This document shows positions 1 through 7,136 of a stretch of DNA of 15,698 nucleotides, piece after piece (within the stretch, counting starts at the first letter, position 1; every line of letters starts with the position of its first letter). Made by a program: the position numbers and the translations under genes. This DNA is from JBFHKO01 sp041595355. Lineage in GTDB: Bacteria > Pseudomonadota > Gammaproteobacteria > Enterobacterales > Aeromonadaceae. The stretch is taken from contig JBFHKO010000033.1 of NCBI GenBank assembly GCA_041595355.1, positions 1-15,698 of the forward strand, in the 5' to 3' direction. A model generated the notes under the pieces. That model had not been told where the DNA came from and searched no databases. It saw nothing but the letters and a program-made list of their open reading frames with translations.

Positions 1-206
1 ATCCGGCCATCGGCACCGAGGCGACGGTGGTGCCGCTGCTGGACGGGGTGCGCGGTTTCACGCTGCGCTTCTTTGGTCAACGTGGCTGGCAGGCGGCCTG
101 GGAGGATGCCGAGCAGCTGCCGGCCGGGGTGGAGGTGACCCTGACCCTGGACGATTATGGCCAGTTGCGCTGGCGGTTCCTGCTGGCGACGGAGGCGCCC
201 TCATGA
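1..206 (+). CDS. gspJ: Type II secretion minor pseudopilin GspJ, C-terminal part
   Basis: This is the last 67 codons of a gene whose start lies before the window; the reading frame begins at base 3 and ends at a TGA at 204-206. The visible part has features usual in the GspJ C-terminal domain: a hydrophobic strand with GFTLRFF, a tryptophan-rich piece (GWQAAW), then the VEVTLTLDDYG strand and a short tail. GspJ is a minor pseudopilin that forms the tip complex of the periplasmic pseudopilus with GspI and GspK. The next gene, gspK, begins inside its stop codon (ATGA), as expected in this operon. The identification leans heavily on that context, because the N-terminal prepilin region is not visible. 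An unrelated pseudopilin is the only sensible alternative. Confidence 0.88.
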   Translation, partial: PAIGTEATVVPLLDGVRGFTLRFFGQRGWQAAWEDAEQLPAGVEVTLTLDDYGQLRWRFLLATEAPS

Positions 207-1186
207 GGCGGCAGCAGGGGGTGGCCCTGCTGGTGGTGTTGCTGCTGCTGAGCCTGATGCTGCTGGTGGCCAGCGGCATGAGTGCCCGCCTGCAGCTGGA
301 GCTGCAACGCACCCGCAATCTGGTGCGTCAGGACGAGGGGCGCTGGTATGCCCTGGGCGGCGAGGCGCTGGCCGGCAAGGTGCTGGCCCAGGATATTCGC
401 GATCAGCCGCAAAAGACCCACCTGGCCCAGTATTGGGCCACGGAAGGGCAACGCTTTCCGCTGCGCGACGGTGAGCTGACGGGGCGCATCCGGGATGCGC
501 AGGCGTGCTTCAACCTCAATGCCATCAACAGCGGCACTGCGGTTGACTCGGGGGCGGGCGCCGAGCCCTATGCGGCGGCGGTCTTCCGCCAGTTGCTGCA
601 GCATCTGGATGTGGACGAATTCCGCGCGGCCAGCCTCAGCGCGGCCCTGCGCGACTGGGTGGATGCCGACAATCTGCTGGCCTCCAGCCTGGGTGCCGAG
701 GATGCCCACTACGAGGCGCTGACGGTGCCCTACTTGCCGGCCAACGGCGCCATGCTGGATGTCAGCGAGGTGCGGGCCCTGGCGGGGCTGGATGTCCGCC
801 TCTATCGCCGCGTGCGCCCCCTGCTGTGTGCGCTGCCGGAGACCCGCTTGCAGATCAATATCAACACCCTGGCCCCCGAGCGGGCACCGCTGCTGGCGGC
901 GCTGTTTCTCGATGTGCTGAGCCTCGAGCAGGCGCAGGCACTGCTGGAGGCGCGCCCGCGGGAGGGATGGTCCAGCCTGGATGAGCTCCTGGTACAGGTG
1001 CCGCTGGATGGCGCCGAGGTGCTGAGCAAGGAGCTCAAGAGCGTGCTGGTACTGAACAGTCACTATTTCGAGAGCCGGGTGGCGGTGCAACTGGATCAGA
1101 GCCAGTTTCGTCTGACCAGCCTGTTCCAGCGGCAAACCAACAACCAGCTGCGGGTGATCCGCCGTCAATATGGAGGCTTGGAGTGA
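203..1186 (+). CDS. gspK: Type II secretion minor pseudopilin GspK
   Basis: The 327-residue product is the large minor pseudopilin GspK, which caps the pseudopilus with GspI and GspJ in the periplasm. The N-terminus is a prepilin signal: a short basic leader ending in QQG, likely cleaved by prepilin peptidase after Gly6, then a hydrophobic helix (about residues 7-24). The mature protein has Val, not Glu, at position 5, which fits GspK, the pseudopilin known to lack Glu5. The family motif ACFNLNAI is at residues 101-108, and a second conserved piece, QININTLAPE, is near 217-226. Cys102 and Cys209 are the only cysteines and may form a disulfide (inference). A GGAGG sits 7 bases before the ATG, which overlaps the gspJ stop by 4 bp. 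Length is normal for the family. Confidence 0.97.
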   Translation: MRRQQGVALLVVLLLLSLMLLVASGMSARLQLELQRTRNLVRQDEGRWYALGGEALAGKVLAQDIRDQPQKTHLAQYWATEGQRFPLRDGELTGRIRDAQACFNLNAINSGTAVDSGAGAEPYAAAVFRQLLQHLDVDEFRAASLSAALRDWVDADNLLASSLGAEDAHYEALTVPYLPANGAMLDVSEVRALAGLDVRLYRRVRPLLCALPETRLQININTLAPERAPLLAALFLDVLSLEQAQALLEARPREGWSSLDELLVQVPLDGAEVLSKELKSVLVLNSHYFESRVAVQLDQSQFRLTSLFQRQTNNQLRVIRRQYGGLE

Positions 1187-2370
1187 GCGAATATCTGGTG
1201 ATCCGACTGGGTGCGGAGGCATCCGCCCCCATCGCCTGGCTGGTCTGGTCAGGCAGCGAGGCGGGTGTCATCGCCAGCGGCACCCTGGAGGGAGCCGCCC
1301 AGCTCGGCGAGTTGCAGACCCGTGCCGGTGGGCGACCGCTGTATGTCCTGGTGCCGGCCTCCGAGCTGGTATTTCGAACACTGACCCTGCCGGGGCGGGG
1401 CAGTCGCCGCAGCCTGCAGGCCTTGCCCTTCCTGCTGGAAGAGCAGGTGGCCGGGGATGTGGAGCAACTGCACCTGGCGCTATTGAATCGCGAGGGCCCC
1501 AGCGTGTCGGTGGCGGCGGTGGAGAAGGTACGGTTGCAGCAGTGGCTCGACTGGCTGAGCGAGGCGGGTCTCAAGCCCAGGCAGCTGATGCCGGATGTGC
1601 TGGCCTTGCCGTTGCAACCCGAGGGCGGCTGGAGCGCGGTGCAGCTGGGTGAACAGTGGCTGCTGCGCCAGGGGCCGAGCGCCGGCCTGGTCGCCGAGGT
1701 CAGTTGGCTGGGCGCGCTGCTCGGCAGCTATGCACCGGCACCCGACATCGCCAGTTTCAGTCCGCCGCCGTCTGGCGTGCCGGGGAACTGGCTGGCTCAG
1801 CCTCCCGAGCTGGCCATGCAGCTGCTGGCCCAGGGCGCCACCGAGACGCGCTTCAATCTGCTGCAGGGGGCCTTCCGCCGGCAACCCGAGTGGGCGCGCC
1901 TGCTGCGCCCCTGGCGCAAGGCGATGCTGGCCGCCGGCGTTTGCCTGCTGCTGGTGCTGGCCAACCGGGGACTGGCGTTGTATCAGCTGCAGCAGACCGA
2001 GCAGCGACTGCGGGCCGAGACGGTGCAGCTCTATCAGCGCCTCGTTCCCGGTCAGACCCGGGTGATCAATCCGCGGGCCCAACTGCGTCAGCAGCTGCAG
2101 GCCTTGCAGGGCGGTGGCGGTGCGGAGAGTCTGCTGGGCATGCTGCAGGCGCTGACACCGGCATTCGCGGCGCTGACCGAACTGCAGCCCCGGCAGCTGC
2201 GCTTCGATGGCCAGAAGGGGGAATTACGGCTGTCGCTGACGGCGGACAGCTTCCAGACCTTCGAGCGTTTCCGTGCCCTGGCTCCCCCCGGGCTCGAGAT
2301 ACAACCGGGGGATATGCGCAGTGAAGGAGCCCGGGTGCAGGGCACGTTGCTGGTAAGGAGCAAACAATGA
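1183..2370 (+). CDS. gspL: Type II secretion inner-membrane protein GspL
   Basis: GspL links the cytoplasmic ATPase GspE to the inner-membrane platform and pairs with GspM. The 395-residue product starts at a GTG that overlaps the gspK stop (GTGA); GGAGG at 1172-1176, six bases upstream, supports this start. The order of parts is typical: an actin-like cytoplasmic domain (about 1-235) opening with SEYLVIRLG, a basic segment that contains FNLLQGAF (residues 224-231), one transmembrane helix at about 247-264, then a periplasmic part with a coiled-coil-like stretch (265-310) and a ferredoxin-like domain (about 315-395). The length is close to that of Aeromonas ExeL as I recall it. It sits between gspK and gspM with 4-bp overlaps at both ends, so translational coupling is likely. 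Confidence 0.97.
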   Translation: MSEYLVIRLGAEASAPIAWLVWSGSEAGVIASGTLEGAAQLGELQTRAGGRPLYVLVPASELVFRTLTLPGRGSRRSLQALPFLLEEQVAGDVEQLHLALLNREGPSVSVAAVEKVRLQQWLDWLSEAGLKPRQLMPDVLALPLQPEGGWSAVQLGEQWLLRQGPSAGLVAEVSWLGALLGSYAPAPDIASFSPPPSGVPGNWLAQPPELAMQLLAQGATETRFNLLQGAFRRQPEWARLLRPWRKAMLAAGVCLLLVLANRGLALYQLQQTEQRLRAETVQLYQRLVPGQTRVINPRAQLRQQLQALQGGGGAESLLGMLQALTPAFAALTELQPRQLRFDGQKGELRLSLTADSFQTFERFRALAPPGLEIQPGDMRSEGARVQGTLLVRSKQ

Positions 2371-2846
2371 ACGCATGGTGGGCGGGTCTGAGCGAGCGCG
2401 AGCAGCGCTTGCTGGGCATGGCAGGCGGCGTCTTGCTGCTGGCGCTACTCTATTGGGGCGCCTGGCGGCCCTTTGCGGCGCGACTGGAGCAGGCAGAGCG
2501 CCGGGTGGCGACCCAGCAGCAGACCCTCGCCTGGATGCAGGCCCAGGAGCCAGCGTTGCAGCGCTTGCAGGGGCGCCGGGGTGGGCACCAGGGCAAGAAC
2601 ACGCCGCTGGACGCCGTGGTTGCCCAGACGGCGAGGCAGTTCCAGTTGCAGATCAGCCGCCTGCAACCCAGCGGCGCCCAATTGCAGCTGGAGATGACCC
2701 AGGCTGACTTCAACCAGTTGCTGGGCTGGCTGCAGCGCCTGGAGCAGGAGTTTGGCATTCGGGCGCAGCAGCTGGAGCTCTCCGCGCTTGAGCCCTATCA
2801 GGGGCAGGTCAGGGTTCGGCGTCTGCTGTTGGGGCGCGGGGCATGA
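2367..2846 (+). CDS. gspM: Type II secretion inner-membrane protein GspM
   Basis: The 159-residue product is GspM, the partner that stabilises GspL in the inner-membrane platform. It has a short cytoplasmic N-terminus beginning WWAGLSEREQR, a single transmembrane helix at about residues 15-32, a glutamine-rich heptad-like region (36-66) that looks like a coiled coil, and a small periplasmic ferredoxin-like domain at the C-terminus. AAGGAG at 2355-2360 precedes the ATG by six bases, and the ATG overlaps the gspL stop by 4 bp. Both the length and the SEREQ opening match the family. The sequence is poorly conserved in general, so operon position is a large part of the evidence. Confidence 0.95.
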   Translation: MNAWWAGLSEREQRLLGMAGGVLLLALLYWGAWRPFAARLEQAERRVATQQQTLAWMQAQEPALQRLQGRRGGHQGKNTPLDAVVAQTARQFQLQISRLQPSGAQLQLEMTQADFNQLLGWLQRLEQEFGIRAQQLELSALEPYQGQVRVRRLLLGRGA

Positions 2847-3592
2847 GGCGTGGCGTGGCGGGCCTGCTGTTGGCCATGGGGTTTTATCTGGCGTTCCTGT
2901 TGGCCGAGTTGCCGGCGGCTCGTCTGCTGGGCTGGTTGCCACTGCCGGCGGGACTGAGCCTCAGCGGGGTAAGCGGTACCCTCTGGCAGGGGCAGGCGGC
3001 AGCGCTGAGCTGGCGGGGGTGGCAGGTGCGGGCGCTGAGCTGGCGGCTGCACCTGGGGCCGCTGTTGCTGGGCCGGCCGACGCTGGCGCTGAGCCTGGCC
3101 GATGCCGCCGGTCTGAGCGGCGAGGCGCAACTGAGCTGGCGCGGTCACTGGCAGATCCGCGCCCTGGATCTGCAGGCGCCGGCCGCGGCGCTGCTGGCGG
3201 CCCGTCCCCAGCCCTGGCCCGTCACGGTCAGTGGCAAGGTTCGCTTGCAAGTCGCCGAGGCGGCCTTCGAGCCGGCGGGCTGCCTGGCCATGGCGGGGCA
3301 GTTGCGCTGGTCCCGGGCCATGCTGGGGACGCCACTGGGTGAGTTGCAACTGGCGGAGCCGGTGGCACAGCTCGATTGCCTGCAGGGGCGGCTGGTGGCC
3401 GAGGTGCAGCAGCGCTCAACCCAGCTCAGCCTGCAGGGGCGCGGCGAGCTGGAGCCCCGGGGCGAGTACCGTTTTCGCGGCAGCCTGCAGCCGGGGGCCG
3501 AGCTGTCACCCCAGATGGCGCAGCTGCTGGGGCAGCTGGGCCCCCGGGACAGCCAGGGCCAGATCCGGCTCACTCTTCAGGGGCGCTTCTAG
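2843..3592 (+). CDS. gspN: Type II secretion system protein GspN
   Basis: The 249-residue product fits the T2SN family (GspN/ExeN), an accessory inner-membrane protein with a large periplasmic part found in a subset of type II secretion operons. A signal-anchor helix spans about residues 5-24, followed by a run of short beta-strand-like repeats rich in Leu, Trp and Gly, for example SGVSGTLWQGQA near 41-52, a motif common to this family. It starts within the gspM stop (ATGA); the Shine-Dalgarno sequence is weak, so it probably relies on coupling to gspM. It is the last gene of the operon here: no gspO (prepilin peptidase) follows, so that enzyme must be encoded elsewhere. Its final 87 bases are shared with the opposite-strand gene yrfG. 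Confidence 0.94.
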   Translation: MRRGVAGLLLAMGFYLAFLLAELPAARLLGWLPLPAGLSLSGVSGTLWQGQAAALSWRGWQVRALSWRLHLGPLLLGRPTLALSLADAAGLSGEAQLSWRGHWQIRALDLQAPAAALLAARPQPWPVTVSGKVRLQVAEAAFEPAGCLAMAGQLRWSRAMLGTPLGELQLAEPVAQLDCLQGRLVAEVQQRSTQLSLQGRGELEPRGEYRFRGSLQPGAELSPQMAQLLGQLGPRDSQGQIRLTLQGRF

Positions 3593-4270
3593 TCCCTGGC
3601 TTCGGGGCGTGGCCAGCAGTGGCGGCCCCAGGGCGGCGAAGTGGTTGACGCTGGGCAGACCGCAGAGGTGCTGGCCGGGGCCCTGACTGTCCGGATGGCT
3701 GATGCCGAGCCGATGGCGGATACCGAAGCGGGCGGCGGCCTCGAGGACGCGCGGCGAGTCATCGACAAACAGGGTTCGCTCCGGAGCGAAACCCAGCCGT
3801 TGCTGCAAGGCCTGCCAGCAGGCCTGTGCCTCCTTGGGATGGCCCAGTTCGTGACTGGAGATGAGGCCGTCCAGATAGTGGTGCAGCGGCGTATGCCGCA
3901 GCTTGAGTGCCAGGCTGTCCGGGTGGGCATTGGTGAACAGGTAGAGCCGCCGTCCGGAGTGGCGCAGGGCGCTCAGAAAGGCACGGCTGTCGGCGCGCCA
4001 GCGGATCTTGTGGCTCAGCTCCTGCTTGAGGGCCCGAATATCCAGCCCCAGGCGGGCTTGCCAGTAATCCAGGCAGTACCAGTTCAAGGTGCCGGCGACA
4101 TCGGCATAGTCGGCATCCAGCCGGGCGCGGGCCTGGGCCAGCGACAGCCCCTGCAGGGCGGCGTAGCGTTCGGGCACCCGCTGCAACCAGAAGTGGTTAT
4201 CGAAGTGCAGATCCAGCAGGGTGCCGTCCATGTCCAGCAGCACCGTATCGATGTCATCCCAGGCTAACAT
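3506..4270 (-). CDS. yrfG: GMP/IMP nucleotidase YrfG, HAD superfamily
   Basis: The product resembles E. coli YrfG, a cytoplasmic haloacid-dehalogenase-type phosphatase that hydrolyses GMP and IMP. All four HAD motifs are visible: DMDGT (catalytic Asp13 and Asp15), LFTNA (Thr113), Lys146 in GHPKEAQ, and FVDDSP (Asp170/171). The insert beginning LHFDNHFWLQRVPERYA is characteristic of this group. I chose the ATG at 4270 (protein MLAWDDID), which has AAGGA a few bases upstream; an in-frame ATG 12 codons earlier has no support. The protein is 254 residues against about 222 for E. coli YrfG. The excess is a C-terminal extension after about residue 226 that is encoded antisense to the gspN 3' end and shows no family similarity that I recognise. 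Confidence 0.92.
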   Translation of the reverse strand: MLAWDDIDTVLLDMDGTLLDLHFDNHFWLQRVPERYAALQGLSLAQARARLDADYADVAGTLNWYCLDYWQARLGLDIRALKQELSHKIRWRADSRAFLSALRHSGRRLYLFTNAHPDSLALKLRHTPLHHYLDGLISSHELGHPKEAQACWQALQQRLGFAPERTLFVDDSPRVLEAAARFGIRHRLGISHPDSQGPGQHLCGLPSVNHFAALGPPLLATPRSQGLEAPLKSEPDLALAVPGAQLPQQLRHLG

Positions 4271-4326
4271 GGTATTCCTTGCACAAGTTTGCTTAACTGG
4301 GCCCATTCAGGGCAGCGGAGGCGGCG

Positions 4327-4332
4327 AGTATA
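4327..4332 (-). promoter_or_regulatory. Possible -10 element for yrfG
   Basis: The 75-bp gap between the divergent genes yrfG and nudE contains a TATACT hexamer on the minus strand (five of six matches to the -10 consensus), about 57 bases before the yrfG start codon. No good -35 hexamer lies at the usual distance; the corresponding bases fall in the nudE start region. No convincing promoter for nudE was seen. This is a hexamer match only. Confidence 0.3.
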
Positions 4333-4345
4333 GCCGAAAAAGGTC

Positions 4346-4915
4346 ATGGGGCAGGACAAAGCCAAACCGGAGATCCTAAAACGCGAGCTGGTGGCCGAGA
4401 GCCGTCTGTTCAAGGTGGAGTCGGTGCATCTGCGCTTCGCCAACGGCGAGGAGCGGATCTACGAGCGCATGCAGGGAGGGCTGCGTGGCGCCGTCATGCT
4501 GGTGCCGCTGCTGGATGAGCACACCCTGCTGCTGGTGCGCGAATATGCCGCCGGCACCCACAGCTACGAGCTGGGTTTTCCCAAGGGCATCATTGATCCG
4601 GGTGAGGATTGCTGGCAGGCGGGCAACCGCGAGCTGATGGAGGAGACCGGGCTGGCGGCCCGGGAATTGCTGCACCTGAAGCAGGTGAGCCTGGCGCCGG
4701 GCTATTTCGCCAGCCGCATGGATATCCTGCTGGCACGGGATCTCTACCCGGATCCGCGGCAGGGGGATGAGCCCGAGCCGCTGGAGCTGGTCACCTGGCC
4801 GCTGGCCGAGGTGGGCTCCCTGCTGGAGCGGCCCGATTTCAGCGAGGCCCGCAGCCTGAGTGCGCTGCTGCTGGCGTTGCGCCACCTCGAGCAGGAGGCG
4901 ACGGGCCGGCCCTGA
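4346..4915 (+). CDS. nudE: ADP compounds hydrolase NudE, Nudix family
   Basis: The 189-residue product matches E. coli NudE, a cytoplasmic Nudix enzyme that hydrolyses ADP-ribose, NADH, Ap3A and related ADP compounds. A complete Nudix box (G-x5-E-x7-REUxEExGU) occupies residues 81-103: GIIDPGE, seven residues, then RELMEETGL, with Glu98, Glu100 and Glu101 region residues as metal ligands. The upstream YELGFPKG and the downstream SLAPGYFASRMDI and DEPEPLELV pieces match NudE specifically rather than other Nudix branches such as NudF. The start follows from alignment to NudE; the AGG before it is only two bases away, so ribosome binding looks weak. It diverges from yrfG, which is also its neighbour in E. 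coli, and ends 6 bp from the convergent metJ stop. Confidence 0.95.
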   Translation: MGQDKAKPEILKRELVAESRLFKVESVHLRFANGEERIYERMQGGLRGAVMLVPLLDEHTLLLVREYAAGTHSYELGFPKGIIDPGEDCWQAGNRELMEETGLAARELLHLKQVSLAPGYFASRMDILLARDLYPDPRQGDEPEPLELVTWPLAEVGSLLERPDFSEARSLSALLLALRHLEQEATGRP

Positions 4916-4921
4916 GGCGGG

Positions 4922-5242
4922 TTACTCGTCGTATTTTTCGATGGGTTTACCCATGGCTTCCATGATCTCGCGCACCAGGCTGGGAATATCATCCGGCTGG
5001 TCCTTCTGCAGATCGGTGTCGGCCGGCAGCGGCTGGCCGGTGAAGGCGTGCAGGAAGGCTTCGCACAGCAGTTCGCTGTTGGTGGCATGGCGCAGGTTGT
5101 TCACCTGGCGGCGTGTGCGCTCGTCCGTCAGTATCTTCAGGACTTTCAGTGGAATTGATACGGTGATCTTCTTGACCTGCTCGCTCTTCTTGCCGTGCTC
5201 GGCATAAGGGCTGATATAGTCGCCATTCCACTCCGTTTTCAT
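4922..5242 (-). CDS. metJ: Methionine repressor MetJ
   Basis: MetJ is the ribbon-helix-helix repressor that binds tandem met boxes with S-adenosylmethionine as co-repressor. The 106-residue product has the unmistakable enterobacterial core: GDYISPYAEHGKKSEQVKK, the DNA-contacting beta ribbon KKITVSIPLKV (24-34), then LTDERTRRQVNNLRHATNSE and LLCEAFLHAFTGQPLP. Only the N-terminus and the last 30 residues differ much from E. coli MetJ (105 residues). The ATG at 5242 gives the family start (MKTEWNG). A longer in-frame reading from 5299 would place coding sequence over the predicted promoter and is rejected. GGGAG lies about 11 bases upstream. It diverges from metB and is probably self-regulated through the shared operator. 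Its stop is 6 bp from that of nudE, with no room for a terminator. Confidence 0.98.
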   Translation of the reverse strand: MKTEWNGDYISPYAEHGKKSEQVKKITVSIPLKVLKILTDERTRRQVNNLRHATNSELLCEAFLHAFTGQPLPADTDLQKDQPDDIPSLVREIMEAMGKPIEKYDE

Positions 5243-5275
5243 TGCTGCACCGTCTCCCTTGTCAGTCTGCGCCAG

Positions 5276-5304
5276 ATAGTAACCCTTATGCTTTATCATG
5301 GCAA
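5276..5304 (-). promoter_or_regulatory. Predicted metJ sigma-70 promoter
   Basis: On the minus strand, a TTGCCA -35 hexamer (5299-5304; five of six matches) is followed after 17 bp by TACTAT (5276-5281; four of six matches). This would start transcription about 25-30 bases before the metJ ATG. The -35 lies about 12 bp from the met box array, so MetJ bound there could repress its own gene. This is a consensus match read by eye. Confidence 0.6.
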
Positions 5305-5315
5305 TCCAACGGCAA

Positions 5316-5347
5316 AGCCATGCAGACGTCTAGCTGTGTTGACGGCT
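5316..5347. promoter_or_regulatory. MetJ operator: four tandem met boxes
   Basis: A perfect 8-bp met box AGACGTCT is at 5324-5331. In the same 8-bp register the next two units are AGCTGTGT (5332-5339, five of eight matches) and TGACGGCT (5340-5347, six of eight). The unit before it, AGCCATGC (5316-5323), matches at four of eight. MetJ dimers bind two or more adjacent boxes cooperatively, so this is a credible operator. Its position between metJ and metB, overlapping the putative metB -35 element, fits repression of both genes when S-adenosylmethionine is plentiful. Confidence 0.88.
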
Positions 5348-5367
5348 CTTTTGCCCTGGAGTAAGGT
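5339..5367 (+). promoter_or_regulatory. Predicted metB sigma-70 promoter
   Basis: TTGACG (5339-5344, five of six matches to -35) is followed after exactly 17 bp by TAAGGT (5362-5367, three of six matches to -10). The -35 hexamer is inside the met box array, the expected layout for repression by MetJ. The weak -10 makes the exact start uncertain. The leader would be about 40 bases, followed by an AAGGGAG ribosome binding site before the metB ATG. Confidence 0.5.
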
Positions 5368-5414
5368 GTGCCGTCAAGGCAATTCCAGTCATTCAGCAGC
5401 ATCAAGGGAGAATC

Positions 5415-6578
5415 ATGGCTGACTACCGACGCGAGACCCTGGCCGTCAAGGCCGGCATCGCCAGCGATACCCAATTCGGCTCCGTGGTGCCGCCCATCTA
5501 CCTGTCCACCAACTATACCTTTGCCGGCTTCGGTGAAAAGCGGCAATTCGACTACAGCCGCTCGGGCAACCCGACCCGGGATACCCTGGCCCAGGCGCTG
5601 GCGGCGCTGGAGGGCGGCGCCGGCGCCGTGGTGACCGGTACCGGCATGGGGGCCATCAACCTGGTCACCGCCCTGCTCAAGGCCGACGATCTGCTGGTGG
5701 CGCCCCATGACTGCTACGGCGGCACCTACCGGCTGTTCCAGCACGTGGCGGCACGCGGCAGCTACCAGGTGCTGTTTGTCGATCAGGGCGACCCCGAGGC
5801 GCTGGCGGCGGCGCTGGCCCAGCGGCCCAGACTGGTCTGGATCGAGACCCCCTCCAATCCGCTGCTGCGGGTGGTGGACGTGGCCGCCATCTGTCGCCAG
5901 TCCCAGGCGGTTGGCGCCCTGGTGGCGGTGGACAACACCTTCCTGACGCCGCTGCTGCAACAGCCGCTGGCGCTGGGGGCGGACATGGTGGTGCACTCCA
6001 CCACCAAGTACCTCAACGGTCATTCCGATGTGGTGGGCGGTGTGGTGGTGGCCAAGAGCGCCGAGCTGCACGAGCAGCTGGCCTGGTGGGGCAACTGCCT
6101 GGGGCATACCGGCGGCGCCTTCGACGCCTACCTGACCCTGCGTGGCCTGCGCACCCTGGCGCCGCGCATGCGCACCCATCTGGAGAACGCTGCAGCCGTG
6201 CTCGCCTTCCTGCAGCAGCAAGCCGCCGTCAGCCATATCTATCATCCCAGCCTGCCGGAACATCCGGGGCATGCCATTGCCGTGCGTCAGCAGCAGGGCT
6301 TCGGCGCCATGCTGAGCTTCGAGGTCAACTTCAGCGAGCCGCAGCTGAAGCGCTTCCTCGCCAGCCTGGAGCTGTTCTGCCTAGCGGAATCCCTGGGTGG
6401 GGTGGAGAGTCTGGTGGCGCATCCGGCCAGCATGACCCATGCGGGCATGGATCCCGAGGCGCGCCGGCTGGCGGGCATCTCGGATCAGCTGCTGCGTCTG
6501 TCCATCGGTATCGAGCAGGCCGAAGATCTGATCGCCGATCTGGCCCAGGCCTTCGAGCAGGCGGCCGGGGCCACCTGA
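5415..6578 (+). CDS. metB: Cystathionine gamma-synthase MetB
   Basis: MetB joins O-succinylhomoserine (O-acetylhomoserine in some bacteria) and cysteine to make cystathionine, the first transsulfuration step of methionine synthesis, in the cytoplasm. The 387-residue product has the Cys/Met PLP-enzyme signatures: DYSRSGNPTRD (46-56), the TGTGMGA cofactor loop (74-80), APHDCYGGTYR (96-106), the catalytic lysine Lys198 in HSTTKYLNGHSDV, and the C-terminal LAESLGGVESLVAHPASMTH. It matches E. coli MetB along the full length, including Lys198 at the same number. AAGGGAGA precedes the ATG. It is under the MetJ operator described above. It stands alone: metL, which follows it in E. coli, is not here. 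A cystathionine beta-lyase is a less likely reading, because the APHDCYGG and ESLGGVESL pieces match synthases. Confidence 0.96.
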   Translation: MADYRRETLAVKAGIASDTQFGSVVPPIYLSTNYTFAGFGEKRQFDYSRSGNPTRDTLAQALAALEGGAGAVVTGTGMGAINLVTALLKADDLLVAPHDCYGGTYRLFQHVAARGSYQVLFVDQGDPEALAAALAQRPRLVWIETPSNPLLRVVDVAAICRQSQAVGALVAVDNTFLTPLLQQPLALGADMVVHSTTKYLNGHSDVVGGVVVAKSAELHEQLAWWGNCLGHTGGAFDAYLTLRGLRTLAPRMRTHLENAAAVLAFLQQQAAVSHIYHPSLPEHPGHAIAVRQQQGFGAMLSFEVNFSEPQLKRFLASLELFCLAESLGGVESLVAHPASMTHAGMDPEARRLAGISDQLLRLSIGIEQAEDLIADLAQAFEQAAGAT

Positions 6579-6593
6579 TAGCGTCTTCTTGCA

Positions 6594-6628
6594 CCTGAGC
6601 CGGGCAACGCCGATGGGCCCGGCTCGGG
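6594..6628. terminator. Hairpin between convergent metB and ybaK
   Basis: A GC-rich inverted repeat can form a 12-bp stem: CCTGAGCCGGGC (6594-6605) pairs with GCCCGGCTCGGG (6617-6628), with one G-T pair, around an 11-base loop. It fills most of the 50-bp space between the metB stop and the ybaK stop, where a shared bidirectional terminator is expected. Neither side has a proper T run (CTATTC on the plus side), so it may end transcription only partly, or protect 3' ends. Confidence 0.55.
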
Positions 6629-7090
6629 CTATTCGCCTATGGGGGCCGTGCAGCCCTTCAGCAGGGCCAGCAGCGCCTCGGGATGGATGCCGATGGAGAG
6701 GCCGCGTTTGCCACCACTGACCAGAATCCGCGTCTGCTGCAGTGCCGCGCTGTCCAGCACGGTTGGCAGCATGCGCTTCTGGGCAAAGGGGCTGATACCT
6801 CCCACCTTGTAGCCGGTCAGCTTCTCTGCCTCGGCCGGCGCCATCATCTCCACCTTCTTCGTTCCCAGCGCCCGGGCCAGTCCCTTGAGGCTCAGCTGCC
6901 GGCTGACCGGCACCAGGGCCACGGCCGCGCCGCCCTCGTGGCGTACCAGCAGGGTCTTGTAGACGCTCTGCGGACTGGCCTGCAGCTGTTCTGCCGCATG
7001 CAGGCCGAAATCCTGGCTGACGTGACAGGGATAGTCGTGCAGGGTAAAGGTGACACCCAGGTGTCTTAGCATGCGAATGGCCGGCGTCAT
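6629..7090 (-). CDS. ybaK: Cys-tRNA(Pro)/Cys-tRNA(Cys) deacylase YbaK
   Basis: The 153-residue product is a YbaK/EbsC-type trans-editing factor that clears cysteine wrongly charged onto tRNA(Pro) by prolyl-tRNA synthetase. The whole domain is present: MTPAIRML at the start, the essential lysine Lys45 in VYKTLLV, ALGTKKVEMM (75-84), the GYKVGGISPFAQKR substrate loop, LPTVLD, and ILVSGGKRGLSI. These match E. coli YbaK piece by piece; the ProX and INS branches would differ around the KTLLV and GGISP motifs. AGGAGG is 6 bases before the ATG, an almost ideal ribosome binding site. The gene lies downstream of the ppc terminator on the same strand, so it should have its own promoter, but I could not find a good one. 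Confidence 0.94.
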   Translation of the reverse strand: MTPAIRMLRHLGVTFTLHDYPCHVSQDFGLHAAEQLQASPQSVYKTLLVRHEGGAAVALVPVSRQLSLKGLARALGTKKVEMMAPAEAEKLTGYKVGGISPFAQKRMLPTVLDSAALQQTRILVSGGKRGLSIGIHPEALLALLKGCTAPIGE

Positions 7091-7136
7091 GGGATCCTCC
7101 TTTGATGTGGCGACCGCGTCGGGCCCGGAAATGACA

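Noticed and set aside
203..1186. Missing Glu5 in the GspK pseudopilin helix as a possible defect
   Set aside because: GspK is the pseudopilin known to lack Glu5, so Val at this position is normal for the family.
155..1222. A 355-codon minus-strand frame opposite gspK
   Set aside because: gspK is clearly coding; the mirror product is rich in Gln, Leu, Ala and His with no motif.
3641..4267. A 208-codon plus-strand frame opposite yrfG
   Set aside because: The minus strand has all HAD motifs in order; the plus-strand frame has no recognisable domain and no ribosome binding site.
5243..5299. N-terminal extension of MetJ by 19 residues
   Set aside because: The family begins at the MKTEW-like start, and the extension would be translated from sequence containing the predicted metJ promoter.
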